From Moanibacter sp965226025 (GTDB taxonomy: Bacteria; Verrucomicrobiota; Verrucomicrobiia; Opitutales; UBA2987), in NCBI GenBank assembly GCA_965226025.1, contig CBDDCD010000003.1:3038001-3102000 (forward strand): a stretch of DNA of 64,000 nt, given 5' to 3'. The position numbers and the translations under genes were made by a program. Below, piece by piece: positions 18,739-28,204 of the stretch. Every line of letters begins with the position of its first letter. The first letter of the stretch is position 1. The notes below the pieces were generated by a model, which had not been told where the DNA came from, did not search any database, and saw only the letters and a program-made list of their open reading frames with translations.

Positions 18739-19089
18739 GCCAAAATTTCTGCGAAATTTGGGCTGGAGTGAAGACCTAACGGAGACCCGAAGGCAATTGA
18801 GAGTTGAACATTGAGTATTCGGAGTTGGGACAAATGGCGGGCAGAAAAATGAAACATTACGTAATGTAGTTCGTCAGGTTAGGATTGGGGAAAAGAGGAA
18901 TTGCAGCGGATTACAGGACGGCAGCGGATGGGGAAGAGAGAATTGCCCGCGAAACACGCGAAAGTACGGAAAATCTAGGGAGAAGAGATAGACGCGGGGA
19001 TCGGTCTATCCCGTTGAACTGGACCTCGCTCACTATACCGTGACCGGCCGAGGGACGTGGAGATGACTCAGTGCTGTTTGTCGTAAGAA

Positions 19090-19148
19090 TCGCGAGGTAA
19101 ACTCGCTCCTACAATCGAAGGGAATGTAAGAGCGAGTTTACCTCGCGA
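19090..19148. repeat. REP-like hairpin (GTAGGAGCG class), locus 1
   Basis: Inverted repeat with 24-nt arms TCGCGAGGTAAACTCGCTCC and its complement, 11-nt loop. The same motif class recurs at 36894 and 48451 and resembles REP/REPIN sequences of other bacteria. It lies just past the 3' end of the methyltransferase gene. Confidence 0.75.
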
Positions 19149-19184
19149 CTGTTTCGATTCCACATTCGCTGGGCCTGGATCCGC

Positions 19185-19835
19185 TCACATTTTGGTAAAG
19201 ACCACAACATCCTTATCGGGAACATCGAGGGTGGCGCTCCATTGGTCCGCAAGCCACTGAAATGTTTCGATGGAAAAGAAGCAGACATGGGTTGGATCGT
19301 TCTTGTAGTGCCATTGTGAGAAGGCTTCTTGATCGATCACGCGTTTGGTCATGATACCGAGGAGGCCGTTGGGTTTCAAGCGAGACCAAAGCCGGTCCAG
19401 TTCCCGTCCCGGATGATGCAAGTGCTCGACCACTTCGGATGCGGTTATGAAGTCGTACTGCTGTTGCAGAGGCGTGATTTCCGGAGCGTAGAACGGGTCG
19501 TAGATCTGCATGCGATGGCCGGCCGATTGGAACATTAGAGAGAGGGTGGGTCCCGGGCCCGATCCGAAATCGAGACCGTAGCTGTTCGGGGCCAAGAGCC
19601 TTGACATCGGGACGAAGAGGCGTCCCAGAAAACGACGATAGCGTAGGTCATTGGCGGAGTTCTGGTGATGGTCGTAGGCTGATTTCTCTTCAGTCGAGGA
19701 CAAGTACTGGTTGGGCGGGACGAAGACGAGGGAGCAGGTTGGGCACCTGAAGTAATCGCGGCTGTCCTGGAAAAAGGGTCGCCCCTCTGATGTCCGGCAC
19801 AGCAGGCAGATGCGATCGACGGATTTGCGACTCAC
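19185..19835 (-). CDS. Class I SAM-dependent methyltransferase with N-terminal zinc ribbon
   Basis: 216 residues. The N-terminus has two CxxC knuckles (CLLC near residue 10, CPTC near residue 31), likely a zinc ribbon. The Methyltransf_23-type core follows: motif I YGLDFGSGPGP (about residue 87), an acidic strand MQIYDPFY, ITASEVVEHL (motif II/III) and a late HYKNDPTHVCFFS segment typical of this group. Relatives often modify glycans or metabolites; the acceptor is unknown. No operon partner is evident. Confidence 0.8.
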   Translation of the reverse strand: MSRKSVDRICLLCRTSEGRPFFQDSRDYFRCPTCSLVFVPPNQYLSSTEEKSAYDHHQNSANDLRYRRFLGRLFVPMSRLLAPNSYGLDFGSGPGPTLSLMFQSAGHRMQIYDPFYAPEITPLQQQYDFITASEVVEHLHHPGRELDRLWSRLKPNGLLGIMTKRVIDQEAFSQWHYKNDPTHVCFFSIETFQWLADQWSATLDVPDKDVVVFTKM

Positions 19836-20660
19836 GGATTAGTCCAAGCGTCCAATTGGAGGTTTCGACTTTATACTCAATAGGTCAATTTTAGCAACGG
19901 ATCAAAGGACTGCAACAGATGGGGAGCAAGAGTTGCGAGTTTCGGGTTGCGAGTGGAGTGACAAAGAGGGCCCAACAGATTAGGTGAACCCCGGCAAGCC
20001 GGGACTTCGCTTCGCTCAGCAGTGAACAGAGGGAGATGCGGAATGCGGGATGGGGGAAAGGGAAAGTTGCCCGCGAATCACGCGAAAAGCCGCGGAAATT
20101 GGGACGAGGGAGGGGAGAGGCGCGGGGACGCGGGGATGCGAGTGACGAGTGAGTGCCGAGGTGGGTATTCAGGACGGGATCGTTCTATTAGTCATGAGAT
20201 TTGTCGAATCCGTATGGCTACCAGAGGTGAACTTGGAGTGTGTGCAGGAAAATATCCAAAATCGGAGGCTCAAGTCTGAATGATGGAGTGGGGATCTGTG
20301 GAAAATCGAAGGATGTAGGACGCCGCTTGCGGGAGATTACCCACGATTCGTTTACCAATTCGGTTCATCCCGCGCGACCGTCTCCTTCCTCCTTCCTGCG
20401 CCGAGTCAAGGGAAAACGCAGATTGAGATGGCAACGGATAGAGAGGGGAGAGTGCAACGAATGAAAGGACGGCAACGAATGGGAGAGGAGAAGGGTTCCC
20501 AACGGATTGAGCAAGCAACGGATAAGACCTTCGGGTTTCCTAATCGGTTGGGGAATCTTTTCATTTTCGATCCCGTGTAGCTCAAATTTGCTTTCCTTAA
20601 TCCGGTCGTGTTCGTAGGTTCGATGAGTAACGAGAATAATAGAAACCGTGTTAGAACATT
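19836..20660. other. 825-nt gene-free repeat mosaic upstream of dhaK
   Basis: The stretch is built from recurring fragments: GAGTTTCGGGTTGCGAGTG, TGCCCGCGAATCACGCGAAA, GGATTGAGCAAGCAACGGAT and pieces of the 148-bp repeat (about 20260). No frame shows protein-like composition. The dha promoter is presumably within the last 80 nt, but no convincing -35/-10 pair was found. Confidence 0.5.
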
Positions 20661-21662
20661 ATGAAAAAGATCCTGAACGATCCGCTTGCCTATGTTGATG
20701 AGATGCTGGAAGGGATGTGCGCAGCGCATCCTGACCACTACGAGCGCTGTGGGCCCGAGAATCGCGTGATCGCGCGTCCGGGTTCGCCGGTGGAAGGGAA
20801 GGTCGGTTTGGTCTCGGGCGGCGGTTCGGGCCACTTGCCGGTCTTTACCGGCTATGTGGGAGATGGGTTGATCGATGCCTGCGCCATTGGGGAGGTATTT
20901 TCGTCGCCCAATGTGGAACAGATGACGGAGGCAATCCGGCGAGCTAATGGGGGTAAAGGTGTATTGCTCCTCTATGGCAACTACGGTGGTGACAATATGA
21001 ATTTCGATATGGCTGCCGAAATGCTCGAAATGGAGGATATTGAAACCCGCACAGTGCGCGGGTGCGATGATGTCGCCAGCGGCGGCCCCGACGAGAGGGA
21101 GAAGCGGCGGGGAATCGCCGGAATCATCTACGCCTATAAGGTTGCCGGGGCCAAGGCCAAAGCGGGGGGCTCGCTCGATGAAGTCGCGGCCGTTGCGCAG
21201 AAAGCGGTCGATTCGATGAGGACGGCCGGCGTCGCGCTCACTCCCTGTATCGTTCCCGCGGCAGGAAAACCGACTTTCGAACTGGGAGATGACGAAATGG
21301 AGATCGGGATGGGCATCCACGGTGAGCCCGGAGTCCGGCGTGGCCCGCTGCGTCCAGCCGATGAGATCTCTGGGGAGATGCTCGATATGATCTTGAACGA
21401 CATAACGTTGGGCGAAGGCGACCGCGTCTCGGTCCTCTGCAACAGTCTCGGGGCCACCCCGCTCGAGGAACTCTATATCGTCTACCGGTATGTCGCGGCC
21501 CAACTGAATGATCGGGGAGTTTCGATTGTAGAGCCGGTCGTTGGCCGTTACTGCACGTCCATGGAGATGACCGGTCACTCGGTTACCCTGATTAAGCTGG
21601 ACGATGAATTGGAGAGCCTCTTGAAGGCGCCCTGCGACTGTCCCCATTGGAGAGTAGGGTGA
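20661..21662 (+). CDS. dhaK: Dihydroxyacetone kinase, DhaK-type subunit
   Basis: 333 residues. DhaK binds dihydroxyacetone covalently through a histidine hemiaminal. The glycine-rich substrate loop VSGGGSGHLPVFTGYVGDG lies at about residues 52-70, and the covalent His is in GMGIHGEPGVRR (about 217). The stop overlaps the start of dhaL by one base (TGATG), indicating translational coupling. No PTS-type DhaM is present nearby, so either an ATP-dependent form (DhaK plus DhaL) or a distant phosphodonor is implied. Homologues also act on erythrulose or related ketoses. Confidence 0.88.
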   Translation: MKKILNDPLAYVDEMLEGMCAAHPDHYERCGPENRVIARPGSPVEGKVGLVSGGGSGHLPVFTGYVGDGLIDACAIGEVFSSPNVEQMTEAIRRANGGKGVLLLYGNYGGDNMNFDMAAEMLEMEDIETRTVRGCDDVASGGPDEREKRRGIAGIIYAYKVAGAKAKAGGSLDEVAAVAQKAVDSMRTAGVALTPCIVPAAGKPTFELGDDEMEIGMGIHGEPGVRRGPLRPADEISGEMLDMILNDITLGEGDRVSVLCNSLGATPLEELYIVYRYVAAQLNDRGVSIVEPVVGRYCTSMEMTGHSVTLIKLDDELESLLKAPCDCPHWRVG

Positions 21663-22273
21663 TGTCTCAAGGGCTGACCACGGCGAGTCTGCGTTCCGGC
21701 TTTGGGAAAGTGATCGACCACACTGAGACGGTGGCCGATGAGCTGAACCGGGCAGATGGCGCTATTGGCGATGGTGACCTCGGGGTGACGATGGTTCGAG
21801 GCACCCAGACATTGAAAGAGGAATTACCTGGCCTTCCGGAGGATGTGGGGATGGCTTTTATGAAATGTGCCCAGGCCTTTACGCGGGTCTCCGGATCCAC
21901 TATGGGTACGTTGCTCGCCACCGGTCTCATGTCGGCGGCCCGGAAATCCAAGGGACAGACGGAGGTGGCTTGGAGCGAAACAGGTGGCCTTGTTGCCGAG
22001 GCCGTGGCGGCGATGTCGAAGCGAAGTCAGGCCCAACTGGGTGACAAGACCATCCTGGATGGACTTGATTCCGTGGGGAAGGCGGTCGCAGGACTCGCCG
22101 ATCCTGGCGCCATGATCGAAAAGGCCAAACAGGCGGTTGATGAAACTCTAGACCAGTTTCGGGACCAGCCTTGCAAAGTGGGCCGGGCCCGGATTTTCGG
22201 GGAGAAGACGATCGGTCTCGACGACCCCGGCATGCTGGCTCTCAAGCGGATGGTTGAGGCTCTGGGGCGGTAG
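21662..22273 (+). CDS. dhaL: Dihydroxyacetone kinase, DhaL-type nucleotide-binding subunit
   Basis: 203 residues from the ATG that overlaps the dhaK stop. The Mg-ADP/ATP-binding loop ADGAIGDGDLGVTM lies at about residues 31-44, and the helical-barrel GSTMGTLLATGLM segment at about 80-92. It phosphorylates the dihydroxyacetone held by DhaK to dihydroxyacetone phosphate. A duplicate of its last 15 codons plus the downstream spacer occurs at 31434-31545. Confidence 0.88.
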   Translation: MSQGLTTASLRSGFGKVIDHTETVADELNRADGAIGDGDLGVTMVRGTQTLKEELPGLPEDVGMAFMKCAQAFTRVSGSTMGTLLATGLMSAARKSKGQTEVAWSETGGLVAEAVAAMSKRSQAQLGDKTILDGLDSVGKAVAGLADPGAMIEKAKQAVDETLDQFRDQPCKVGRARIFGEKTIGLDDPGMLALKRMVEALGR

Positions 22274-22340
22274 GAGTTGCGGGTTTCGAGTTTCGGGTTG
22301 CGAGTGCCGACTGCGGAGGTCTTTGTCGTAAGCTTTGTCG
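22229..22340 (+). repeat. Segment duplicated at 31433-31545
   Basis: The 3' end of dhaL together with about 70 nt of downstream repeat DNA (GAGTTGCGGGTTTCGAG, GTGCCGACTGCGGAGGTC, TTTGTCGTAAGC) is found again, in the same order and orientation, 9.2 kb away. The remaining spacer to 22595 contains repeat fragments only. Confidence 0.8.
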
Positions 22341-22595
22341 ATTCCGCTGAAGAACGGATTCCCAACGGATTACGAAAACAACAGATGGGGAGAAGAGGAT
22401 ATGCCCAACGGATCGAGCGGGCAAAGGATAAGACCGTCGGTGTTCCCTTCCGTTCTCTTATTCCGATCGGATTCGTCGAATCTCGGAAGTTTCAGGAGAG
22501 CTCGCGAAAAAGTATCCAAGAGGGAATATTGGTGGCAGACTCTCAATTCGAGGATACCCGACCAATCCCTTCGTCCCGCTCAGCGGTATCGCGAC

Positions 22596-23975
22596 TCACT
22601 CGTCTCCGGTGAGGAAGCCGACTTGATCTTCGGACAGTGGAATCGCCTGGGTAATTCGGCCGACGACGCCTTCTTCAATCAGGTTGATGTATTCCCAGAC
22701 GATGGTCTTGGTTCCTTTCTCTATTTCGAAGACGCGTCCGCCCTCGGATTCGACGGCTAAGATGTTTCCGTTTTGCAGAATCTCCAGCTTTCCCTGGATG
22801 GACGTGTAGAAGGGTCTCTTCCTTGTGCCCTGGAACTGCCAGACTATTTTTCGACTGACGGGATCAATCGCGAGCAGCCTTGAGTACCCCAGATCCTGGG
22901 GCTCAACCAGGTACTTGGCGCCTTGGCCCCTTTGCCCGCGCGCCGTTCGGTTGTCAAAGACGAGGAGTGTCCCGTCATGGCTGATTTGCGGATCATGCTG
23001 GCGGTGGAAAGGACCGGTCATGCTCCACTTGATGGCGTGGGTCCTTCGATCGAAGACAAGCACCGTGCTGATGGTCAGAAGGGAGACCATGATATCTCCT
23101 TCCTTTACTCCTGGGAAATGGACCGCTTGTTCCTTGGTCAAGACATCCATATCGTTGACGTGTAAGGGGTCGTCGTGAGCAATGGTCGGCTTTCCAGGAT
23201 GGCCGCCGTATAGAATTCCTTCATATTGGTTCTGAAGGACGATATCCAGAACGGAGAACTGCTCCAAAATTTCCCCTTCGGACGATAGGTGAATAATTTG
23301 GTCGTCCCAATAGGGACGGGTGGCGAGGGGGATCCACTCCTTTCGATTGCGGACTTTTCTGCGACTGAGCGTCCAGATCGGGCCATCCGAATCCGCCGTA
23401 ACGACGTGGTGAACCGGTAAATGGATTGCCCAGAGTAGGTCCGACTCTTTGCTCAACTTGAGCAGCCCACGGTATTCGATGACAAGATAAAGGTCGCCGT
23501 TTTGAGCGAGGGAAGCGCCGTGGATAGTCAGATTCTTCCTGGAGAGGGCGACTCGGGTATCCCTGGCCGTGTAAAGTTTCTGCTCTTTGTAAGGAATTCG
23601 CCAGGAGTGAATGATCCGGCCCCGACGATCCACCACTTGGGCAGTGAATTGGCCGCTTTTGTAGAGGGTCATGAAGATGTAGTCCCTGTCATCGGAGGCC
23701 GGTTTGTTGACCGTGACGCCGCCTCTTGTTACCGGGCCGATGATCTCGTGGGCGGAGCGATCCGTCGCGACTTCGATTTTGTAAAGTTCCTTCAGGGTCT
23801 GAATGGACTCCGCCATGTCGCGAATATTGTCATGCGGGAAGGATTTGTTCTTGGCGGACATGAATCCCCAGGCGAAGGCTATGAGGAAGAGAAGAACCGC
23901 TGCTGAGAGGAGAAAGCCGATGAACGGGAGTCGTGTGCGGTCGATTTTGTTAGGGAGCAAATTATTGGATTTCAT
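22596..23975 (-). CDS. Arylsulfotransferase-like (ASST) membrane-anchored beta-propeller protein
   Basis: 459 residues. One N-terminal membrane segment (about 18-40) precedes a long extracytoplasmic domain with repeated propeller blades, for example RGRIIHSWRIPY, NGDLYLVIEYRGLLKLS, HAIKWSMTGPF and RKIVWQFQGT. Histidines that may serve as the ASST phosphosulfate carrier are seen in LPVHHVVTADSDG and RQHDPQISHDG. ASST enzymes move sulfate between phenolic donors and acceptors outside the cytoplasm without PAPS; activity here is inferred from fold only. A related broken gene lies at 28460-31321, and between them are a sulfotransferase and a small membrane protein, so the four probably formed one functional cluster. 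Confidence 0.75.
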   Translation of the reverse strand: MKSNNLLPNKIDRTRLPFIGFLLSAAVLLFLIAFAWGFMSAKNKSFPHDNIRDMAESIQTLKELYKIEVATDRSAHEIIGPVTRGGVTVNKPASDDRDYIFMTLYKSGQFTAQVVDRRGRIIHSWRIPYKEQKLYTARDTRVALSRKNLTIHGASLAQNGDLYLVIEYRGLLKLSKESDLLWAIHLPVHHVVTADSDGPIWTLSRRKVRNRKEWIPLATRPYWDDQIIHLSSEGEILEQFSVLDIVLQNQYEGILYGGHPGKPTIAHDDPLHVNDMDVLTKEQAVHFPGVKEGDIMVSLLTISTVLVFDRRTHAIKWSMTGPFHRQHDPQISHDGTLLVFDNRTARGQRGQGAKYLVEPQDLGYSRLLAIDPVSRKIVWQFQGTRKRPFYTSIQGKLEILQNGNILAVESEGGRVFEIEKGTKTIVWEYINLIEEGVVGRITQAIPLSEDQVGFLTGDE

Positions 23976-24299
23976 CTATTACTCCGACCACTAAATAGTG
24001 GCAGGCCAGTTCACATTGTTTCGCTAATCTATGGTTTCAACGATGATCCGTGATGCTACTATTAAATGGCCGGAGTAATAATTGTTGGAGTTCGCAGTTT
24101 CGATGACATCATCGGAAGGTATTTTCGGTCTGTCGACGATCGGCTCCCCCGGCCTTGCGCCGGGGTGGCGCTGATTCTAGCCTCAGAACTCGCTATTATG
24201 CGGGTTGTCGGGGTGGGTAGAATCGCAAGTAGAATTCCCGACTTTTAACGAGAGAAAGAAAACGGTAGGCTTCTCCTTCGAAGAACTAATTCGAAGAAA

Positions 24300-25775
24300 A
24301 TGGAGAAACCTACCGAGCAAGAAGAGTCCTGCCAACAATGCCTCCTTGGGGTAGACAAGCGTAATCCCTGCCTGACGGTCTATCGGGACCTGAGCAAAGG
24401 CCAATTGCAGGTCTATTACGGCCATGAGCTATTGGAAGTGGTGGGGGACGATCGCGAGCAGGTTGGATTCAAGATTCTGGTGGGACGGCTCTATAATGCG
24501 GGGTTGAAGATAGGGTGCTTACAGAGACAATTTGAGGTTGACCCCAAGACGATGAAGCGGTGGGGCGAGGCCCTGCAAAGTGGCGATGCCGAAACCCTGG
24601 GCCGGGTGTTGGCGGGGCGCCGGTGGCATCGCAAATTGACCCGGGAAATACGGAGTTTTGTGCGGGTGCGCTTTTTTGAGATCTATGAGCAGAGCCGGTA
24701 CGCTTACAGCAAGAAGATACGCGGTGAGATCGAGGAGGTGTTCGCAGTCAGCCTCAGTGGGGAAACCCTGCGCCCTTTGTTTAAGGAGCTCAAAGAGGCC
24801 TTGGCCAAGGAGGCCGAGCAGAGGAGGGGGCAAAATCGGGAGACTGCCTGGGATTCTCCCAAGGGTTCACCCTTGCAGGCAGAGCAGGAGCAAGCAGAAA
24901 ACAAGGCCGAAGGCGAAGAGGAGAATCGCAAGGAGTCTCCCGATTTTACCACGGGCAGTTCCGAATCGGTGCAGTGGTGTCGACATTTAGGGGTGCTGGT
25001 ATTCAGTGAAGGGCTCGGGCAAGTGGCTCAGATAGATGGCGAAGAGGGCTGGCTTTTGAAGCAATGGCTGGCCTGCGCGCTGTTGGCCGCGGTGAATATC
25101 GAGCAGAGCAAACTGCTCGATCTGGAAGACCTGCAAAAGCTCATCGGGCGAGTCCTCTATACGCCCCATCTGCAACGCCAAAGGCTCAGCGCCCTGGCCC
25201 ATGAAGCGCTTTTAAGAGCGATCCTCAGGGTGAACGCGAGGAACCTGAATGCTTCTTGTGAGCAGAGCTTTTATTATGATCCGCACACCAAACATTACAC
25301 CGGCATGAGCAAGCTCCTGGCGGGCTGGTGTCCCACCATCCGTTTGGCCGACAAAGCGCTTCACAGCGATTTTATTCATACCCTGAAGGGCTCTCCGGTC
25401 TATTTTGCCAGCACCGACAACTACGAGGATATAAGGAAACGGTTTATCCCCAACTGCGAAGCGATGCTCGAATTGGTAGAGGTGCCTGCGGATAAGAAGG
25501 TGAGCATTTACGTGGACCGGGCGATCGCCGCGGACTGGTTTTACGAAGCCATCCTGGAGCATCCTCAACTCGAAATCATCACCTGGGAAAAAGGTTTCAA
25601 GGCCAGCCCCTGCAACGGATCGACGGACAACTGCGCCTGCTGCGCCCCAGAAACCATGCCGAAGATCTCCAGGAGTATTATCTTTGCTATCAGCGGGGCC
25701 CGTGGAAAAAGAATCCTCATCTTACCCAATGGGTGGTGGAAGCGACCAATCCCAGAAATCAAACCATTACGGTGA
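24300..25775 (+). CDS. Probable transposase, N-terminal reading frame
   Basis: 491 codons. Residues 50-100 look like a helix-turn-helix entry (LKIGCLQRQFEVDPKTMKRW). A highly charged central region follows, then a segment with possible acidic catalytic residues (YFASTDNYEDIRKRF, IYVDRAIAADWFY). After the run TGG GAA AAA GGT (25584-25595) the frame loses protein-like composition, while the -1 frame continues sensibly. The functional protein is therefore probably a fusion with the next frame, made by -1 slippage at the five A residues, or the gene is frameshifted. Family unassigned. Confidence 0.7.
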   Translation: MEKPTEQEESCQQCLLGVDKRNPCLTVYRDLSKGQLQVYYGHELLEVVGDDREQVGFKILVGRLYNAGLKIGCLQRQFEVDPKTMKRWGEALQSGDAETLGRVLAGRRWHRKLTREIRSFVRVRFFEIYEQSRYAYSKKIRGEIEEVFAVSLSGETLRPLFKELKEALAKEAEQRRGQNRETAWDSPKGSPLQAEQEQAENKAEGEEENRKESPDFTTGSSESVQWCRHLGVLVFSEGLGQVAQIDGEEGWLLKQWLACALLAAVNIEQSKLLDLEDLQKLIGRVLYTPHLQRQRLSALAHEALLRAILRVNARNLNASCEQSFYYDPHTKHYTGMSKLLAGWCPTIRLADKALHSDFIHTLKGSPVYFASTDNYEDIRKRFIPNCEAMLELVEVPADKKVSIYVDRAIAADWFYEAILEHPQLEIITWEKGFKASPCNGSTDNCACCAPETMPKISRSIIFAISGARGKRILILPNGWWKRPIPEIKPLR

Positions 25776-26518
25776 GCATCTTAGGGACCGACCCAAAAGC
25801 CCCCGATGAAGCAGTCCTCAAAGGGATGTTCAGTCGCTGGATTCAGGAGAATGATTTCAAATACCTCGATAAGTACTTTGGGATTAATCAGATCACCTCT
25901 TATCGCACCATCCACTACCAGCGCTTAGCCCAACACCTTGAGGATAGGCAGGAGAAAAGCGGTGCCGCTAAAGCACTCCTGAAGCAGAAAACCCAATCCA
26001 CCGAAGCATTGAAAAGACTGCTCCTGGCCGAACATGCCCATCCGGGCCAAAGCGCCTCAAGGAGCGCCATGATCGCTCGCCTCGATCACAAGCTCAATGC
26101 CCTCCAACTCGAAGGGGAGCAAATCGAGACCGAATGCTCGCGCCTGGAGCGACTCATTGAGCAGAACTATGTCCGCCTGGACACCTCCAACAAATCCATC
26201 ATGGATGCCTTGAAAATCCTCGCCCGCAATAGTTTCTACAAGCAGTTTGAACCCTTTAAAGAAGGCTACGACAACTATCGTGACGACCACGATCTGTTTC
26301 GCAATCTGACTCACTGCGACGGCGCCCTCATAGAGAGGGGCGCAACCGTCGAAGCGCATCTATTCCCAACCGCAAACTATTCCCCTCATTTGCAGCAAGT
26401 CGTGATTGAGTACCTCCAGACTCTCAACCAGAACCCGCTCCTGATGCCCGACCGCTCGGGCCGAACCATTACCTTCCAACTCGGCTATAAATCGAGATTT
26501 AAACTTGCGATTGCATAG
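25592..26518 (+). CDS. Probable transposase, C-terminal part in the -1 frame
   Basis: Continues the preceding frame after a -1 shift at 25588-25592. About 308 codons with coherent protein character: a YLCYQRGPWKKNPHL strand, a long charged helical stretch (LEDRQEKSG to QLEGEQIETECSRLERLIEQ) and a C-terminal KILARNSFYKQFEPFKEGYDNYRDDHDLFR region. The joined product would be about 737 residues. An internal ATG could begin a separate polypeptide at 25733. Confidence 0.65.
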   Translation, partial: RFQGQPLQRIDGQLRLLRPRNHAEDLQEYYLCYQRGPWKKNPHLTQWVVEATNPRNQTITVSILGTDPKAPDEAVLKGMFSRWIQENDFKYLDKYFGINQITSYRTIHYQRLAQHLEDRQEKSGAAKALLKQKTQSTEALKRLLLAEHAHPGQSASRSAMIARLDHKLNALQLEGEQIETECSRLERLIEQNYVRLDTSNKSIMDALKILARNSFYKQFEPFKEGYDNYRDDHDLFRNLTHCDGALIERGATVEAHLFPTANYSPHLQQVVIEYLQTLNQNPLLMPDRSGRTITFQLGYKSRFKLAIA

Positions 26519-26581
26519 CTCCTTTAAAGGGGCAAGATAGTGAGGTCTGAGGCTACAGATTGCTCACCCTCCACCGACCCT

Positions 26582-26633
26582 TCACCCGAGCCTTCCCCCA
26601 GACGCGACTGCGTCTGGGGGAAGGCTCGGGTGA
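26582..26633. terminator. 24-bp-arm hairpin after the transposase
   Basis: Perfect inverted repeat, arms TCACCCGAGCCTTCCCCCAG plus GACGC and complement, loop GACT, 64 nt after the transposase stop and inside the IS. It lacks a clear T tract, so it may be a structural or insulating hairpin rather than a classical terminator. Confidence 0.5.
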
Positions 26634-26749
26634 GGGGCATAAAAAATGAAGATCCATGTCTAGCTTAGAACCCAACGCCACCCCGGCGCAGGGCCGGGGG
26701 AGCCTCATACAAGTTGAACCGGGACCATCATCGTAACCGCGAACACCGG

Positions 26750-28204
26750 CTAGGATAGGGCGACACTTTTCAGACCCGCATAAAGCTCGTTCGCTTGCTG
26801 GAGGATAGAGAGTGGAACAGCGCCGGCATCGACCTGCCGGTGCCTCAGCCGGCGGATTGAAGCAGCGGCCGAAAGCAGCTCTTCAGGATGGCGGGTTCCG
26901 ATTGCATCGGCCAACACCTGCAGGCCCAGTTTCGGTTCCCGGCACAACTCTTGGTAGTCAATAAAATGCAGGATATCCGCGCTTTCTTTGAACAGGTGTC
27001 GGTAAGCGGCGACCCAATATTCGAGCCAGAAGGCGAGGTGTTCGGGGTCCTGTCCGCTACGCTTGTCGAGCCATCGATCGAAGTCGATAGGGCGCAGGTT
27101 CTGACCGAAGTCGAAGTGGCCGATACTCCGCATGTATTCGGAGGCGAACGGATCCTCACGGTGAATGCTGAGGAAATTTCGGTGTTGTGCCAGCAATGAT
27201 GCCGCCTGTTGCATAGGCTCCCTAAACGGAACCACGATGGTTGAGTCTGGGAAGAGCCGGTGCAGCAACCCGGCCCGTGCGATGTTGAGGTTATTCTTCG
27301 AGAGGTAGCGGGCGGTCGGCGCCAAGTTTCCCCGACGGAGCAAGATGATTTTGCGCATGTGGGTGCGGAAGAACTGGTAAAATTCCGGGTGTTCTTGAAT
27401 CTGCCACGGTATAATGCGATCGCTCCCGTACTGTTGCGGCCAGGATGTCTTCCAGAGCACTTCCTCTAGTGCTTCGGGACTATCGAAATCGATAAGCATG
27501 TCGTCCCCATGGGCACGTTCACGCTTGTCGCCTGCGAGTTGGAATTTTTTGGAGAAGCGGTTCCAGAGACAGGGAATGAGAATGAACGGCATATCGCGGT
27601 AGCAGTGGGAAGCGAAATCCGGTAGCTTGGCGCAGGCCTCGAGCAGCAAAGTGGTTCCGGCGCGGGGAAGCGCAGTGATGAAGACGGGCCGGTCCGACTG
27701 GCAAGCGGAAAGCTTTCCGGCAAAGAGACGATCCTCGAAATCCGCCAGCGCAGCCTGCGCCCGATACGTCCTGAAGGCGACCCTGTGCAAGCCTCGGTCC
27801 AGGGCAGAGTATTGGTTCCTCTTGTGGATAATGATCCGGGGAAAAGAAAGAGCGATAACGGCAAGAGCTCCGCTGGTGATGAGGAACAGAGGTGAAAGAG
27901 CAACCGAGAAGACGGAATCCAGCGAGACCCGCTCGAGTCGATCGCAGACCCACAGGATACCTACGGGAATGAGGAGAGCTGCAGCGCCGCCGAGAGTGAG
28001 CACAAGAAGCAGACCAAACAGTTCCTTCGCATTTTTTTGCAGCGCCGTTTCTTTGGTTTCGATGCTCAGGTTGGAATTCCGAATCACCCCTAATGCACGC
28101 CGCGCGGTGGTAGCGACATCGGCGCTCTTATCTACCAGCCCGAACAGCCTTATTAGAATGATCGAACCGAGGACAAGAAAGGCGGCGCCGATCCAGGAGC
28201 TCAT
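26750..28204 (-). CDS. Membrane-anchored PAPS-type sulfotransferase
   Basis: 484 residues. Two or three hydrophobic segments in the first 120 residues place the enzyme at the membrane. The sulfotransferase domain then begins with the 5'-phosphosulfate loop ITALPRAGTTLLLEACAKLP, and the 3'-phosphate-binding motif is VVPFREPMQQAASL. PAPS-dependent transfer of sulfate to a glycan or lipid is expected. The start overlaps the stop of the small membrane gene upstream by four bases (ATGA), so the two are translationally coupled, probably with the ASST-like gene before them. Confidence 0.82.
   Translation of the reverse strand: MSSWIGAAFLVLGSIILIRLFGLVDKSADVATTARRALGVIRNSNLSIETKETALQKNAKELFGLLLVLTLGGAAALLIPVGILWVCDRLERVSLDSVFSVALSPLFLITSGALAVIALSFPRIIIHKRNQYSALDRGLHRVAFRTYRAQAALADFEDRLFAGKLSACQSDRPVFITALPRAGTTLLLEACAKLPDFASHCYRDMPFILIPCLWNRFSKKFQLAGDKRERAHGDDMLIDFDSPEALEEVLWKTSWPQQYGSDRIIPWQIQEHPEFYQFFRTHMRKIILLRRGNLAPTARYLSKNNLNIARAGLLHRLFPDSTIVVPFREPMQQAASLLAQHRNFLSIHREDPFASEYMRSIGHFDFGQNLRPIDFDRWLDKRSGQDPEHLAFWLEYWVAAYRHLFKESADILHFIDYQELCREPKLGLQVLADAIGTRHPEELLSAAASIRRLRHRQVDAGAVPLSILQQANELYAGLKSVALS

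Larger units (their letters stand above)
24142..26704 (+). mobile_element. Insertion sequence of about 2.56 kb with frameshifted transposase
   Basis: Terminal inverted repeats of nearly 40 nt start GGCTCCCCCGGCCTTGCGCC on the left, with the complement ending GGGCCGGGGGAGCC on the right; each end itself contains a small GC hairpin. No certain target duplication was found. It lies between the sulfotransferase 3' end and the promoter side of the ASST-like gene. Family not recognised. Confidence 0.8.

Noticed and set aside
20406..21647. 413-codon frame antisense to dhaK
   Set aside because: Long but purely a shadow of dhaK; no start context or family motif.
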